14,939 nt of DNA from CAYGZA01 sp964354135 (GCA_964354135.1 CAYGZA010000160.1:1-14939); one strand, 5' to 3'. Positions 5,971 through 13,956 are shown, counted from the stretch's first letter. Program-made: numbers and translations. Notes: generated by a model from the sequence alone, not told the origin.

Positions 5971-7306
5971 AGGAGTTTGGCACGTCGGGTTTCTCGATGT
6001 AGCCTTCCAGCCGGGCGTCACCCGGATCGAAAGCCGGAGGATCGTCCCGCAGGTTGGATCGCGGCGCCGGCCCCGGATTACGCGAGGATGCGGAGTAGCG
6101 CGGGGCCGCCTGACGCGGATTCGTGTAGGCCGGGTAGGGCTCTTCCGCGGGCAAGACCTCGCGCTCCCAGCGGGCCGACGGCGCCTCCGGCTTCGACGAT
6201 CTCCCCGGCGCGGATCGCTCCGGGGGCTCGTTGCCGGGCCCGTACCGGGGCGTGTATCGCGGGGCGTCCACCGGCGGCTCTCGGCCCCAGGAGCCTGACT
6301 GCTCGTTGTCTCGGCCCGAATCGCGACGCTCGCTTGCGGCGGGCGGCCGCGACGCGGTTCGATCGTTGCCGTCGGACCGGAAGCGGGTCCTGCCGCGGTC
6401 CGGGGCGTACTCTTCGATCTCGCGAGCCGACCCGTCACTTGGCGATCGCCGGCCGATCGACAATCCCGAGCGATTCGCCCCGCCCGTCGGTCCGGAACGA
6501 TCCGCCTCACCAAACGGCAAACCCCCAGGATACGGCCTGTTCGCAAAACTCGCGCCGTCGTCCGCGGCCCATGCAGGTCTGGCGGATGAGGGGTCATCCG
6601 TATCCGGGTACGACTGGGCATTCCACGAGGGCGACCAGTCGTTGGCCGAACCCGCGGAGCCGGAGCTAATCACGGGGGCAGGTCGCCCGGCAGTCCGCCA
6701 GGGAAACGGACTGGAGGGAGTGGTGGCACCCGATGACCGACTTGGGGCCCGGGGCCTGGCCGCCGTCTGACCCCAGGCATCGGCCGGCCCGTCTTGGAGA
6801 TCGTCTGCTTGAAGCTGACTGCCCTGGGCGGGTCCCGCGAGGGCCTTGCCAGGTTGCCAGCCGGGTGCCCCTGCGTTCCTGCCGTTCCATTTGGGCGTGT
6901 CCGGGGCATCGGGCGCCGGAGGGGCCGGCCATGGGGGCCGTTCCTTGTTGGCCGTATCGGGCGCGTCCTTACTCGCTGTACCCGGCGCGTCCTTGCTCCC
7001 GAACACCAAGGGCCAAACCACCGGCCTGAGCGCGACCAACACAAGGACGATCATGGCCCCGGCGATAATCCTCAGCGACAGCCGAGAACCAATCATCCGT
7101 CCTCCCTGGCTGCCGGACCCGGCCTCGTCACTATCATCCCAATCGAGAGAGGCCAGGTCGGGAATACGGGCCAAGACTCGCGGTGAGTGGGAAACCGCAC
7201 TGGAATCGCTTGTCTCCTCGGGTGGAGCCTGTCCGGGAACCGCCCCCGAAGGCTGGATCCTCGACGCACGGCTATCGGCCGCCTCGATCGGGTGGTATTC
7301 TCTCAT
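5942..7306 (-). CDS. Single-pass membrane protein with long disordered Pro/Ser/Arg-rich region
   Basis: The product has 454 residues. The ATG at 7306 has GAGGA seven bases upstream. Residues 1-76 are polar and mildly acidic. One strongly hydrophobic segment follows at about 77-102 (RIIAGAMIVLVLVALRPVV), and the remaining 350 residues are low complexity, rich in Pro, Ser, Arg, Gly and Asp with scattered aromatic residues. Two 8-residue near repeats (SKDAPGTA, SKDAPDTA) follow the membrane segment. No enzymatic domain is visible. It has no cleavable signal, so an N-in, C-out topology is likely by charge but uncertain. It is the first gene of the operon with the P-loop protein (29-base overlap) and the ExeA-like ATPase, and could be their membrane anchor or an envelope-spanning linker; that is inference. 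Codon third positions look coding, which argues against a spurious frame. Confidence 0.78.
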   Translation of the reverse strand: MREYHPIEAADSRASRIQPSGAVPGQAPPEETSDSSAVSHSPRVLARIPDLASLDWDDSDEAGSGSQGGRMIGSRLSLRIIAGAMIVLVLVALRPVVWPLVFGSKDAPGTASKDAPDTANKERPPWPAPPAPDAPDTPKWNGRNAGAPGWQPGKALAGPAQGSQLQADDLQDGPADAWGQTAARPRAPSRSSGATTPSSPFPWRTAGRPAPVISSGSAGSANDWSPSWNAQSYPDTDDPSSARPAWAADDGASFANRPYPGGLPFGEADRSGPTGGANRSGLSIGRRSPSDGSAREIEEYAPDRGRTRFRSDGNDRTASRPPAASERRDSGRDNEQSGSWGREPPVDAPRYTPRYGPGNEPPERSAPGRSSKPEAPSARWEREVLPAEEPYPAYTNPRQAAPRYSASSRNPGPAPRSNLRDDPPAFDPGDARLEGYIEKPDVPNSYDRARPSIY

Positions 7307-7534
7307 TCTCGGGTCCTCGCCGAAGGAACTGGCCCAGGCCGGTTGGACGCTGGCCCAATGCGCACTCCACGGGCAAAGGAATCTATCGGTTCCGATTGTG
7401 CGGGTCTTAACTTTTATCGAAGATTTGCAGATTGCATAAACTAGGCTGGGTCAACTGCGGGTCCCGGGATCGGCCCATGGTAGGGCTGCGTTTTGGGCTG
7501 GCCGACGAATCGCGTACAGCAGGGCACGAAGCAC
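7307..7534. promoter_or_regulatory. Divergent promoter region (boxes not resolved)
   Basis: This 228-base gap separates the minus operon starting at 7306 from the plus-strand gene starting at 7535. An AT-rich island at about 7407-7442 stands out against the GC-rich surroundings and contains TAAACT (7437-7442) on the plus strand, the same hexamer as the -10 of the hppA promoter, but no convincing -35 partner. Both divergent transcripts probably start around here. No gene is seen. Confidence 0.45.
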
Positions 7535-10195
7535 ATGTTCTCTCTCCTTGCCTATTCATTACTTTTTCTGCAAGCTGCGCAGACTTCTCAATTTCCACGC
7601 CCCGGCGAGTGGCCCACGTACCGACACGACCGATCACTCGGCGGGCGTGCTGCCGGGGTCGGCAGGATCACGGGACCGAAGATCGCCTGGAGGCACGACG
7701 TCGGTCAGGTCCGCACGATCCTTGTCGTGGAGCCGGCAGCAGGACAGACGGTCGTGGCACTTCCGGCGGCCCAGGGCGGGCCCCTGCCCGAAGGCGCCGC
7801 GGAGCAGGAGCGTTGGTTTGGCAAGGAGCCGACGGGTCTGATCGCCGGGCAGCAGCGGCCGATTGCCCCGAGCCCTACCGAGACGTTTGCCGACGTGCTC
7901 CCGGAAGTGCCCGGCCTGGAACGCATCGAGTTTGCCAGCGGATTCACCCTGCCGACGGTCAACGGCCAGTGGCAGAACGGCCCCGGCTGGTGCTATGCCT
8001 GGAAGGACGGGCGCTGGCAGCAAGCGTGGCAAACGGAAAAGGTGGAGATGGACTTCTCGCCCTATCCGATCGTCGACGATTTCGACGCCGACGGCCGGCT
8101 GGAAGTTGCCATTCTGCCGTGGCGCGACCTGCTGATCTACGATGCCCGCACCGGGAAGCTGAAAGACCGCTGCCGCTTCACTCCGGGGCGGAGCTACGGA
8201 TTCTTCGGCGTCTACGACCTGAACGGCGACGGCCGCAACAAGTTCCTCGTGATGGCCGACTTCGCCAAGCACGTCGAGGTGCTCGGCTACCGCGATGGGA
8301 AGCTCGCGCTCTTGTGGCAGGCCGAGATTGAGCTGGGCATCGAGGACCCGCAGAAGATCCTCCAGGTGATTCCCACGCCGGCGGCCGACCTCGACGGAGA
8401 TCGGCGGATGGAGGTGATCCTCAACCTCTTCAACGCCACGGGAGACGGCCGCTGGCACACGGTCATCCGCGACGGCCTCGACGGCCGCGTGAAGGCCGAC
8501 GCCGCGGATCAGCTCGTGCAGGGCGTCGCCGACCTGGACGGCGACGGCGCGGGCGAGTTGCTCGCGGCAAGCACCAGCGGACGCGGGTTGTCGCGATTCG
8601 GCACGATCCGGGTGCAAAATCTGCGGGACGGGAAGCTCACCACGCGATGGCAGGGCCAGGACATGGCCTGGCAAACGCACCAGACGCCGCTCGACCTGAG
8701 AGCCCAGAACTACGCCGCCAACGGCCGGATTGGGGTGCTTACCCGAACCGCCGGCAAGAGCGCGGCCTTCTTGATTCGCCGCGCGGCTCAAGGATCCTCG
8801 GGCCAGGGCAGCCGGACGGTGTCGCTTTCCGCGGCCCGCTGGGAGAAGGACGCCTTTCGGTTCGGCACGACGATCACGGGCCCCGGGCTGCAAGGGCTTG
8901 CTTTGGACGGTTCTGGGGCGATGCTGGTGGAGCTGACGATGCGGCCGGGAGAAAAGTGCTCCTTGGCGGTCGAGGGAGGCCGCGCGACGGTCGTGGCGTC
9001 ATCGCCCAGCGGCGTCGAGCCCGGGCCTCCGGTGGTCGCCCGGCCCCAAGACGGCCATCGACCCATGATCGTCGCCCCAGGGTACGGCGAAGAGATGGTC
9101 GCTCTGGAGGCCCCGCGGCAAGGAAACACCGCCGTGGAGCGGTGGCGTCTGGCCGGCCGCGGGCAGTCGGTCTCCTGGCCGGCCACTTTGGGACCCGTAG
9201 CCGCCGATCTGGACGGCAACGGCTCGCGGCGGCTGATCTACGCCGCGGCCGCACCGACCGGCTGTGCGCGGCTGGTCGCAGCCGACTTGCAGGGCAATAT
9301 GCGGTGGTTCCACGACTTCCCCAACCTCCCCGGCGAGCCTCCCGTCTGGAACAGCGGCGGGATCATCTTCTGGCAGGCCGGCCATTTCACGAGCAAAGAC
9401 AAGAAGGACGTTCTGGTCACCGTGCGCCGCTCCATGATGCACAGCGAGGAAACGCTGCTCCTCTCGGGGACCGACGGCCGCACCCTTTGGCATCGGCCCC
9501 GGCAGATCAGCTCCCGCGGCTGCGGCGGGCAGCCCCTTGCGGTCGCCGATTTCAACGGCGACGGGCTGGAGGAAGCCGCTTCGCTGCACCCCTCGATCTT
9601 CTATCTCCTCGACGGCCGCACGGGCCAAAACGTCGTCGGCAAAGACTGCAACTTCCCCGGCGTGCCGGCCCAGCCGGTCTATTGGGGCCAGCCCGTGGCG
9701 GGCGTGTTCGACGACTCCGGCAAGCCAAGCCTGCTCTTTACCACCACGGGCCGCTCGATGATCGGCCGGCTGCGGGCCGACGGCTCGTTGGTCTGGTCCA
9801 CGGCCCACGATCGCGCCGCCAACGGACTGCCCGCGGTGGGCGATTTCGACGGCGAAGGGAAGTTGGACCTCGTTTTCGTCGGCTTCGAGGATGGAACCCG
9901 GTGCTACGACGCGGCCACGGGCCAGCTCCGCTGGACGCTTCCGCTGGGCGCCAACGAGAACGCCGGTGCGGCCGCCAGCGGCGACGTCGACGGCGACGGC
10001 CGGGACGAAGCCGTCTTCGTGCTCCAGGAGACGCTCTACTGCGTCGGCACCGGCGCAGACCGCCGCGGGGTGGTTCGCTGGAAGCTCCCGTTTCCCACCC
10101 GGCTGAGCACTCCCGTCATTGCCGACGTGGATGGCAACGGGCTGCTCTCGATCCTGGTGGCAGGTGCGGACGGAAACGTATACTGTGTGAAGTAG
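7535..10195 (+). CDS. Large exported FG-GAP/VCBS-repeat beta-propeller protein
   Basis: The product has 886 residues from the ATG at 7535, chosen over the in-frame ATG at 7493 because a signal-peptide-like start (MFSLLAYSLLFLQAAQ) then comes first; AGGG lies 11 bases upstream, a modest site. After the signal, EWPTYRHD (about 25-32) resembles the opening of PQQ-type propeller proteins. At least nine calcium-binding-like FG-GAP loops follow, including DFDADGR (182-188), DLNGDGR (228-234), DLDGDRR (285-291), DLDGDGA (333-339), and others near 556, 670, 768, 815 and 862. The protein is probably periplasmic or surface-exposed and may bind ligands or partners; no catalytic residues can be named. 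It is 51 bases upstream of the TPM-domain gene and may be cotranscribed with it. Confidence 0.88.
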   Translation: MFSLLAYSLLFLQAAQTSQFPRPGEWPTYRHDRSLGGRAAGVGRITGPKIAWRHDVGQVRTILVVEPAAGQTVVALPAAQGGPLPEGAAEQERWFGKEPTGLIAGQQRPIAPSPTETFADVLPEVPGLERIEFASGFTLPTVNGQWQNGPGWCYAWKDGRWQQAWQTEKVEMDFSPYPIVDDFDADGRLEVAILPWRDLLIYDARTGKLKDRCRFTPGRSYGFFGVYDLNGDGRNKFLVMADFAKHVEVLGYRDGKLALLWQAEIELGIEDPQKILQVIPTPAADLDGDRRMEVILNLFNATGDGRWHTVIRDGLDGRVKADAADQLVQGVADLDGDGAGELLAASTSGRGLSRFGTIRVQNLRDGKLTTRWQGQDMAWQTHQTPLDLRAQNYAANGRIGVLTRTAGKSAAFLIRRAAQGSSGQGSRTVSLSAARWEKDAFRFGTTITGPGLQGLALDGSGAMLVELTMRPGEKCSLAVEGGRATVVASSPSGVEPGPPVVARPQDGHRPMIVAPGYGEEMVALEAPRQGNTAVERWRLAGRGQSVSWPATLGPVAADLDGNGSRRLIYAAAAPTGCARLVAADLQGNMRWFHDFPNLPGEPPVWNSGGIIFWQAGHFTSKDKKDVLVTVRRSMMHSEETLLLSGTDGRTLWHRPRQISSRGCGGQPLAVADFNGDGLEEAASLHPSIFYLLDGRTGQNVVGKDCNFPGVPAQPVYWGQPVAGVFDDSGKPSLLFTTTGRSMIGRLRADGSLVWSTAHDRAANGLPAVGDFDGEGKLDLVFVGFEDGTRCYDAATGQLRWTLPLGANENAGAAASGDVDGDGRDEAVFVLQETLYCVGTGADRRGVVRWKLPFPTRLSTPVIADVDGNGLLSILVAGADGNVYCVK

Positions 10196-10246
10196 ACCTC
10201 GCGTGCCGGCCGAGTTTGTTTTCCTCACGAGTGGGTAAGGTGCAGC

Positions 10247-11254
10247 ATGGCGCAAGACCGTAGGGTGCGTGCTTGCACGCACGACGTGTGCCTTCTGGCG
10301 TTCGTGCTGCTCGTCCTCGTCGGCGCCACGCCGTCCCAGGCATGGGCTGCCACGCCCTGGGATGCCCTGCTCGAAAAGCTCAAGCCCCAGGGGCCCGTGA
10401 GCGATTTCGCCGGGATTCTCACTCCCGCCGATCGGAAGGCGATTGAGGATCGGCTCAGCGGGCTTCGGCAGAAGAGCGGGGCCCACCTCGTCGTGGCAGT
10501 CCTGAAGTCGCTCGAAGGCGGCGAGGTCAAGGACTTTACCAACAAGCTCTTCGCCAAATGGGGCGTAGGGGAGAAGGGTAAGAACAACGGCGTCTTGCTC
10601 CTGGTGGCTATGCAGGACCGCAAGGCCCGCATTGAAGTCGGTTACGGGCTGGAGCCGGTCCTGCCCGATGCCCTGACGGGCCGGATTCTCGACGAGCAGT
10701 TCGTTCCCGCGTTCAAACAGGGCAGGTATGCCCAAGGCCTGACTCAGACGGTCAACCGCATCGCGGAAATCCTTGAGCGCGGCGAGCCGGCGCGGCCCGC
10801 GCCCCGAGCCCGCGCCGTGCCTCTTTTCGCGCAGGTTTTCACCCTGTTGTTCTTTGCGATCTGGACCACGGTGGCAGCGTTTTCTGTCGGCGTCGGGATC
10901 GGCACCCGTACAGCCCCGCCGATCGTCTCCGGCGGATTCGTTGCGGCCATCGGGCTTGGTTTTTGTTGCTTGGGGAAATGGTGGCAGGAGGCTCCGCTGC
11001 TGCCTTATGTGATTCCTCCCTACGCGCTGGTGGTCGTGGTGGCAGGTTGGATTATGGGCATTATGGGCTGGGTCAAGCCGGAGACGTTCCGCGGCTCGTC
11101 CGGCCGATCCCGCGGATGGAACCGGGGCGGGGGAGGCTCGAGCTGGAGCAGCGGAGGCTTCTCCAGCGATTCAGGCGGATTCAGCGGCGGGTGCGATTCG
11201 GGTAGCTTCGGCGGCGGAAGCTCCGGAGGCGGGGGCGCCGACCGAAGCTGGTAA
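10247..11254 (+). CDS. TPM-domain membrane protein (YgcG family)
   Basis: The product has 335 residues. A hydrophobic signal at about 15-34 (ending PSQAWA) is followed by a TPM domain (about 50-175, with VSDFAGILTPADRKAIEDRL, then NNGVLLLVAM and IEVGYGLEPVL), the standard sequence of the TPM_phosphatase/YgcG family. Hydrophobic segments lie at about 190-218, 226-243 and 251-275, and the tail is Gly/Ser-rich, ending GGGGADRSW as is usual in this family. The TPM domain faces the extracytoplasmic side in family members. Some plant members have been called phosphatases, others help photosystem repair; in bacteria the role is unclear. The gene is close to lemA (12-kb region of the window), its usual partner. 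The start ATG has AAGG seven bases upstream. The first 12 codons carry a perfect palindrome (10265-10282), an odd N-terminus. Confidence 0.88.
   Translation: MAQDRRVRACTHDVCLLAFVLLVLVGATPSQAWAATPWDALLEKLKPQGPVSDFAGILTPADRKAIEDRLSGLRQKSGAHLVVAVLKSLEGGEVKDFTNKLFAKWGVGEKGKNNGVLLLVAMQDRKARIEVGYGLEPVLPDALTGRILDEQFVPAFKQGRYAQGLTQTVNRIAEILERGEPARPAPRARAVPLFAQVFTLLFFAIWTTVAAFSVGVGIGTRTAPPIVSGGFVAAIGLGFCCLGKWWQEAPLLPYVIPPYALVVVVAGWIMGIMGWVKPETFRGSSGRSRGWNRGGGGSSWSSGGFSSDSGGFSGGCDSGSFGGGSSGGGGADRSW
10265..10282 (+). repeat. Perfect palindrome inside the first codons of the TPM-domain gene
   Basis: GTGCGTGC at 10265-10272 and GCACGCAC at 10275-10282 form an 8-base perfect stem with a 2-base loop, preceded by GTAGG. 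It lies 18 to 36 bases after the ATG at 10247. A motif of this shape (TAGGGTGCGTGC...) is familiar as a dispersed repeat in several bacterial genomes, so it may be an inserted element or part of the leader rather than coding. Confidence 0.6.
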
Positions 11255-11271
11255 CGCGGAGGGAACGTGCA

Positions 11272-11985
11272 GTGAATCTCGAACAACTGGTCGAACAGCT
11301 CAAACAGGCACTTCCTACCGGCTTGCGATCCGTCGTGCTCTACGGGTCGGCCGCAGCGGGAGACTTCGTTCCCGGAACGTCCAACTACAACGTGCTGGTC
11401 GTGGCCGACCGTCTGGACATGACGGAATTGAACGCTCTGTCCAAGCCGGCTACTCAGTGGACCAGGGCCGGGCACCGGCCGCCGCTCTTGTTCACTCCCG
11501 CGCAGTTAGAGGCCTCGGTGGACGTTTTTCCCATCGAGCTCCTCGACGTGCAGCAGTCGCACCGGGTGCTCTTTGGGGAGGACCCGCTCGTGAACATCGT
11601 GGTCAACCACGAGCACCTGCGGCTCCAACTGGAGCGGGAGCTGAAAGGGAAGCTGCTGGCGCTGCGGGAAAGGTACCTCTTGACCGGCGGCAGGCCGAGG
11701 CATGTGGTCCGGCTGCTCACCGCGTCGCTGCCCGGGTTCCTGGTCTTGTTCCGCGCGGCCGTGCGGCTGTTCCGCGACGAGATCCCCGCGGGTAAACTGG
11801 CTGCCTTGGACGCCTTGACGGAGTACATCCCTTTCGATCCAGGGCCCTTCACGGAGGTGTACGACCTGAAGCACCGGCGGCCCAAGGTGCGGGAAACCGC
11901 CCCACAAGCGCTGTTTGAATCCTACCTGAAGACGATTGAACGGGTGGTGGAAGCCATCGACCGCCACCTTCATCCACAAGCCTGA
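11272..11985 (+). CDS. Nucleotidyltransferase-fold protein with a degenerate active site
   Basis: The product has 237 residues from a GTG at 11272, supported by GGAGGG (11258-11263) eight bases upstream. The N-terminal part has the polymerase-beta-type signature VLYGSAAAGDF (about 22-32), but where active enzymes have SDxD it reads SNYNVLVV (37-44), so both metal-binding aspartates are Asn. The middle (about 80-150) includes VDVFPIELLDVQQSHRVLFG, which I recall from a group of uncharacterised proteins in which the D-to-N change is partly shared. A helical C-terminus follows. There is no signal peptide. It lies 17 bases after the TPM-domain stop and 11 bases before lemA, so the three are surely one operon. 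It is probably a non-catalytic, possibly regulatory member; the family call is confident, the inactivity is inference. Confidence 0.82.
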   Translation: MNLEQLVEQLKQALPTGLRSVVLYGSAAAGDFVPGTSNYNVLVVADRLDMTELNALSKPATQWTRAGHRPPLLFTPAQLEASVDVFPIELLDVQQSHRVLFGEDPLVNIVVNHEHLRLQLERELKGKLLALRERYLLTGGRPRHVVRLLTASLPGFLVLFRAAVRLFRDEIPAGKLAALDALTEYIPFDPGPFTEVYDLKHRRPKVRETAPQALFESYLKTIERVVEAIDRHLHPQA

Positions 11986-11996
11986 GGAGCGCTCTT

Positions 11997-12572
11997 ATGC
12001 GGACGAAAGCGGTATTGATCGGGTTGGGGGTCGTGGTGCTCCTGCTGCTCATCTGGTTTGTCGCGCTGAACAACCGCCTTGTGGCCCTTCAGGAGAGCGT
12101 GCGCACCGCTTGGGGGCAGGTGGAGACGGTGCTTCAGCGCCGCTACGACCTGATTCCCAACCTGGTCAACACGGTCAAGGGCTACGCGAAGCATGAAAAG
12201 GAGATCTTCGAAGAAGTCACCCGGCTCCGCAGCCAATGGGGGACTGCCCAGACGGTCGATGAGAAGGTGGCAGCGGCCGGCCAATTGGAGGGAGCCCTCG
12301 CCCGCCTCCTGGTGGTCGTGGAGCGTTATCCCGAGCTCAAGGCGATCCAGAGCTTCCAGGGCCTCCAGGACGAGCTGGCGGGCACGCAAAACCGGATTAC
12401 CGTGGAGCAGCAGCGCTACAACGAGGCGGCCCGGGCCTACAACACCGGGGTTCGCCAGTTCCCGGGGAGCATGGTCGCCGGCATGCGCGGCTTCACCGCC
12501 GACGCAAAGTACTTTGAGGCCGCCGCCGGGGCCAAGGTAGCGCCCAAAGTGGACTTCGGCACGGAGAAGTGA
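11997..12572 (+). CDS. lemA: LemA family membrane protein
   Basis: The product has 191 residues, the typical size for the family. A single N-terminal hydrophobic segment at about 5-25 is followed by the LemA signature NNRLVALQESVRTAWGQVE and QRRYDLIPNLVNTVKGYAKHE (at about 26-65), a helical coiled body (70-140), and ARAYNTGVRQFPG (144-156), which is conserved in the family. LemA proteins are inner-membrane proteins of uncertain function, often encoded beside TPM-domain (YgcG) proteins. The ATG at 11997 has GAGGAG seven bases upstream, overlapping the previous stop. It is the last gene before the palindromic repeat array. Confidence 0.95.
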   Translation: MRTKAVLIGLGVVVLLLLIWFVALNNRLVALQESVRTAWGQVETVLQRRYDLIPNLVNTVKGYAKHEKEIFEEVTRLRSQWGTAQTVDEKVAAAGQLEGALARLLVVVERYPELKAIQSFQGLQDELAGTQNRITVEQQRYNEAARAYNTGVRQFPGSMVAGMRGFTADAKYFEAAAGAKVAPKVDFGTEK

Positions 12573-12583
12573 TTCACAGTAGC

Positions 12584-12768
12584 ACCGGCGTCCCGCCGGC
12601 GTAGTAGGACCGGCGTCCCGCCGGCGTAGTAGGACCGGCGTCCCGCCGGCGCAGGACCGGCGTCCCGCCGGTCGGGTTCAGTAGGACCGGCGTCCCGCCG
12701 GCGCAGTAGGACCGGCGTCCCGCCGGTCATGAGAGAACGGGGCATGACAGGACCGGCGAGACGCCGGT
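12584..12768. repeat. Array of seven palindromic ACCGGCG-N3-CGCCGG(T/C) units
   Basis: Six direct 17-base units ACCGGCGTCCCGCCGG(C/T) start at 12584, 12609, 12634, 12656, 12686 and 12711. Units 4 and 6 end in T and are perfect palindromes around a TCC loop; the others have a terminal mismatch. A seventh at 12752-12768 has loop AGA (TCT on the other strand), so it differs in loop sequence or orientation. Spacers are short (5 to 24 bases) and mostly variants of GTAGTAGG or GCAGTAGG, unlike CRISPR spacers. The array resembles REP/BIME-type dispersed repeats common in some planctomycete genomes. It lies between lemA and the second FG-GAP gene, where it could stop transcription or stabilise the 3' end. 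Confidence 0.9.
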
Positions 12769-12789
12769 CCTACGGACTGGAGGAATCCG

Positions 12790-13956
12790 ATGAGTACGCT
12801 TGCCCTTGCAGCGGTGATGATCATGGCTCCCCCTTCGATCCGGTTCGAGCGGCACAACATCGACGCCTTCCCCGCCGGCTATCAGGTGGCCGTGGCCGAT
12901 ATTAACGGCGACGGGCGGCCGGACGTGATCGCCCTCTCGACCGAGGCCAGTCGGGTGGACTGGTACGAGAACCCCACGTGGAAGCGGCGGCCCGTGGCGC
13001 GCACGGACCGGCCCATCGACCTCGCGATACACGACCTCGACGGCGACGGCAAGCCGGAGATCGCCCTGGCCGGCGGGTTCTACTTCGGCGACTCCGCCCG
13101 CGGCGGGCAGATCCAGTGGCTCAAGCCGCGGGGAAACCTGGACGAGCCCTGGGAGATCCATCCGATTGCCGTGGACCCGGTGACGCACCGGCTCCGCTGG
13201 GCCGACCTGGACGGCGACGGCAAGAAGGAACTCGTTCACGCCCCGATCTTCGGCCCCGGCTCCAAGACCAACGTCGATCCCAGGCCGTCGCACCTGTGGG
13301 CCTTCCGCGTGCCGGCCAATCCCGCGAAGGACCCGTGGCCGGTGTGGAAAATCGACGAGACGCTCACGGTGCTCCACGGGCTGTGCGCGGCCGACTTGGA
13401 TGGAGACGGCCGCCAGGGACTCCTCACCGCCAGCTACGAGGGAGTCTATCGGCTCGATTGGGAGGGGACCGGACCGGGAGCCCGATGGCGGAAAACGCCC
13501 CTGGCGACCGGGGCCAAACCGATCGACCAGAAGCCCGGGGCCGCGCGGGGGACGAGCGAAGTGGCCGCGGGCCGCCTCGGGCCGAAGCGGCCGTTCCTGG
13601 CGGCGATCGAGCCCTGGCACGGCCACGAAGTGGTCGTTTACGTGCCCGGCGCCGGCGGCACGTGGCAACGCGCCGTCCTGGACGCCACGCTCGCGGAAGG
13701 CCATGCGCTGGTGGTCGCGGATTTCGACGGCGACGGCATGGATGAGATCGTCGCGGGCTGGCGGGCAGGCGGCGGCGGGCTGAATCTCTACAAGTGGACT
13801 GCTGGGAAGACCGACTCGTTCCGCAAGATCCCGTTGGACCGCGGGATCGCCGCCGAAGGGGCCGTGGCCGCCGACTTGAGTGACGACGGCCGGCTCGACC
13901 TGGTGGTCATCGCAGGGCGGACCAATAACCTGGTCTGGTACGAGAACCGGCGATAG
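12790..13956 (+). CDS. FG-GAP/VCBS-repeat beta-propeller protein, possibly aldos-2-ulose dehydratase-like
   Basis: The product has 388 residues. The ATG at 12790 has GGAGGA five bases upstream (12779-12784), just after the last palindromic repeat. There is only a short hydrophobic start (residues 1-14), so a signal peptide is uncertain. Calcium-loop-like repeats occur at DINGDGR (37-43), DLDGDGK (82-88), DLDGDGK (139-145), DLDGDGR (202-208), DFDGDGM (311-317) and DLSDDGR (362-368), consistent with a six- or seven-bladed propeller. The motif IEPWHGHEVVVY (273-284) and the following EGHALVVADFDGDG resemble the propeller part of aldos-2-ulose dehydratase-like sugar lyases, but no cupin domain is present and catalytic residues cannot be checked by eye. 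A sugar-related role is a guess; the FG-GAP call is secure. Confidence 0.85.
   Translation: MSTLALAAVMIMAPPSIRFERHNIDAFPAGYQVAVADINGDGRPDVIALSTEASRVDWYENPTWKRRPVARTDRPIDLAIHDLDGDGKPEIALAGGFYFGDSARGGQIQWLKPRGNLDEPWEIHPIAVDPVTHRLRWADLDGDGKKELVHAPIFGPGSKTNVDPRPSHLWAFRVPANPAKDPWPVWKIDETLTVLHGLCAADLDGDGRQGLLTASYEGVYRLDWEGTGPGARWRKTPLATGAKPIDQKPGAARGTSEVAAGRLGPKRPFLAAIEPWHGHEVVVYVPGAGGTWQRAVLDATLAEGHALVVADFDGDGMDEIVAGWRAGGGGLNLYKWTAGKTDSFRKIPLDRGIAAEGAVAADLSDDGRLDLVVIAGRTNNLVWYENRR

Noticed and set aside
5971..6621. N-terminal extension of the P-loop protein to a start at 6621
   Set aside because: The additional 217 residues are Arg/Pro-rich nonsense overlapping the membrane protein gene, whose own frame has a membrane segment and a good ribosome-binding site.
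7634..8893. 419-residue minus-strand frame
   Set aside because: It is antisense to the FG-GAP protein, with Arg/Val/Ala-rich composition and no domain.
10196..10246. Terminator between the large FG-GAP gene and the TPM gene
   Set aside because: I found no stable stem followed by a T-tract in this 51-base gap, so cotranscription remains possible.
8999..10735. 578-residue minus-strand frame
   Set aside because: It covers the C-terminal half of the FG-GAP gene and the TPM gene on the opposite strand. The plus-strand products carry repeated FG-GAP and TPM motifs, while this frame has none.
12437..12745. 102-residue minus-strand frame over the repeat array
   Set aside because: It translates the palindromic repeats (RDAGP-type text) and overlaps the end of lemA, so it is not a gene.
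12584..12768. CRISPR array
   Set aside because: The units are palindromic and 17 bases long, and the segments between them are short copies of the same GTAGTAGG-like text instead of unique spacers. No cas gene is present.
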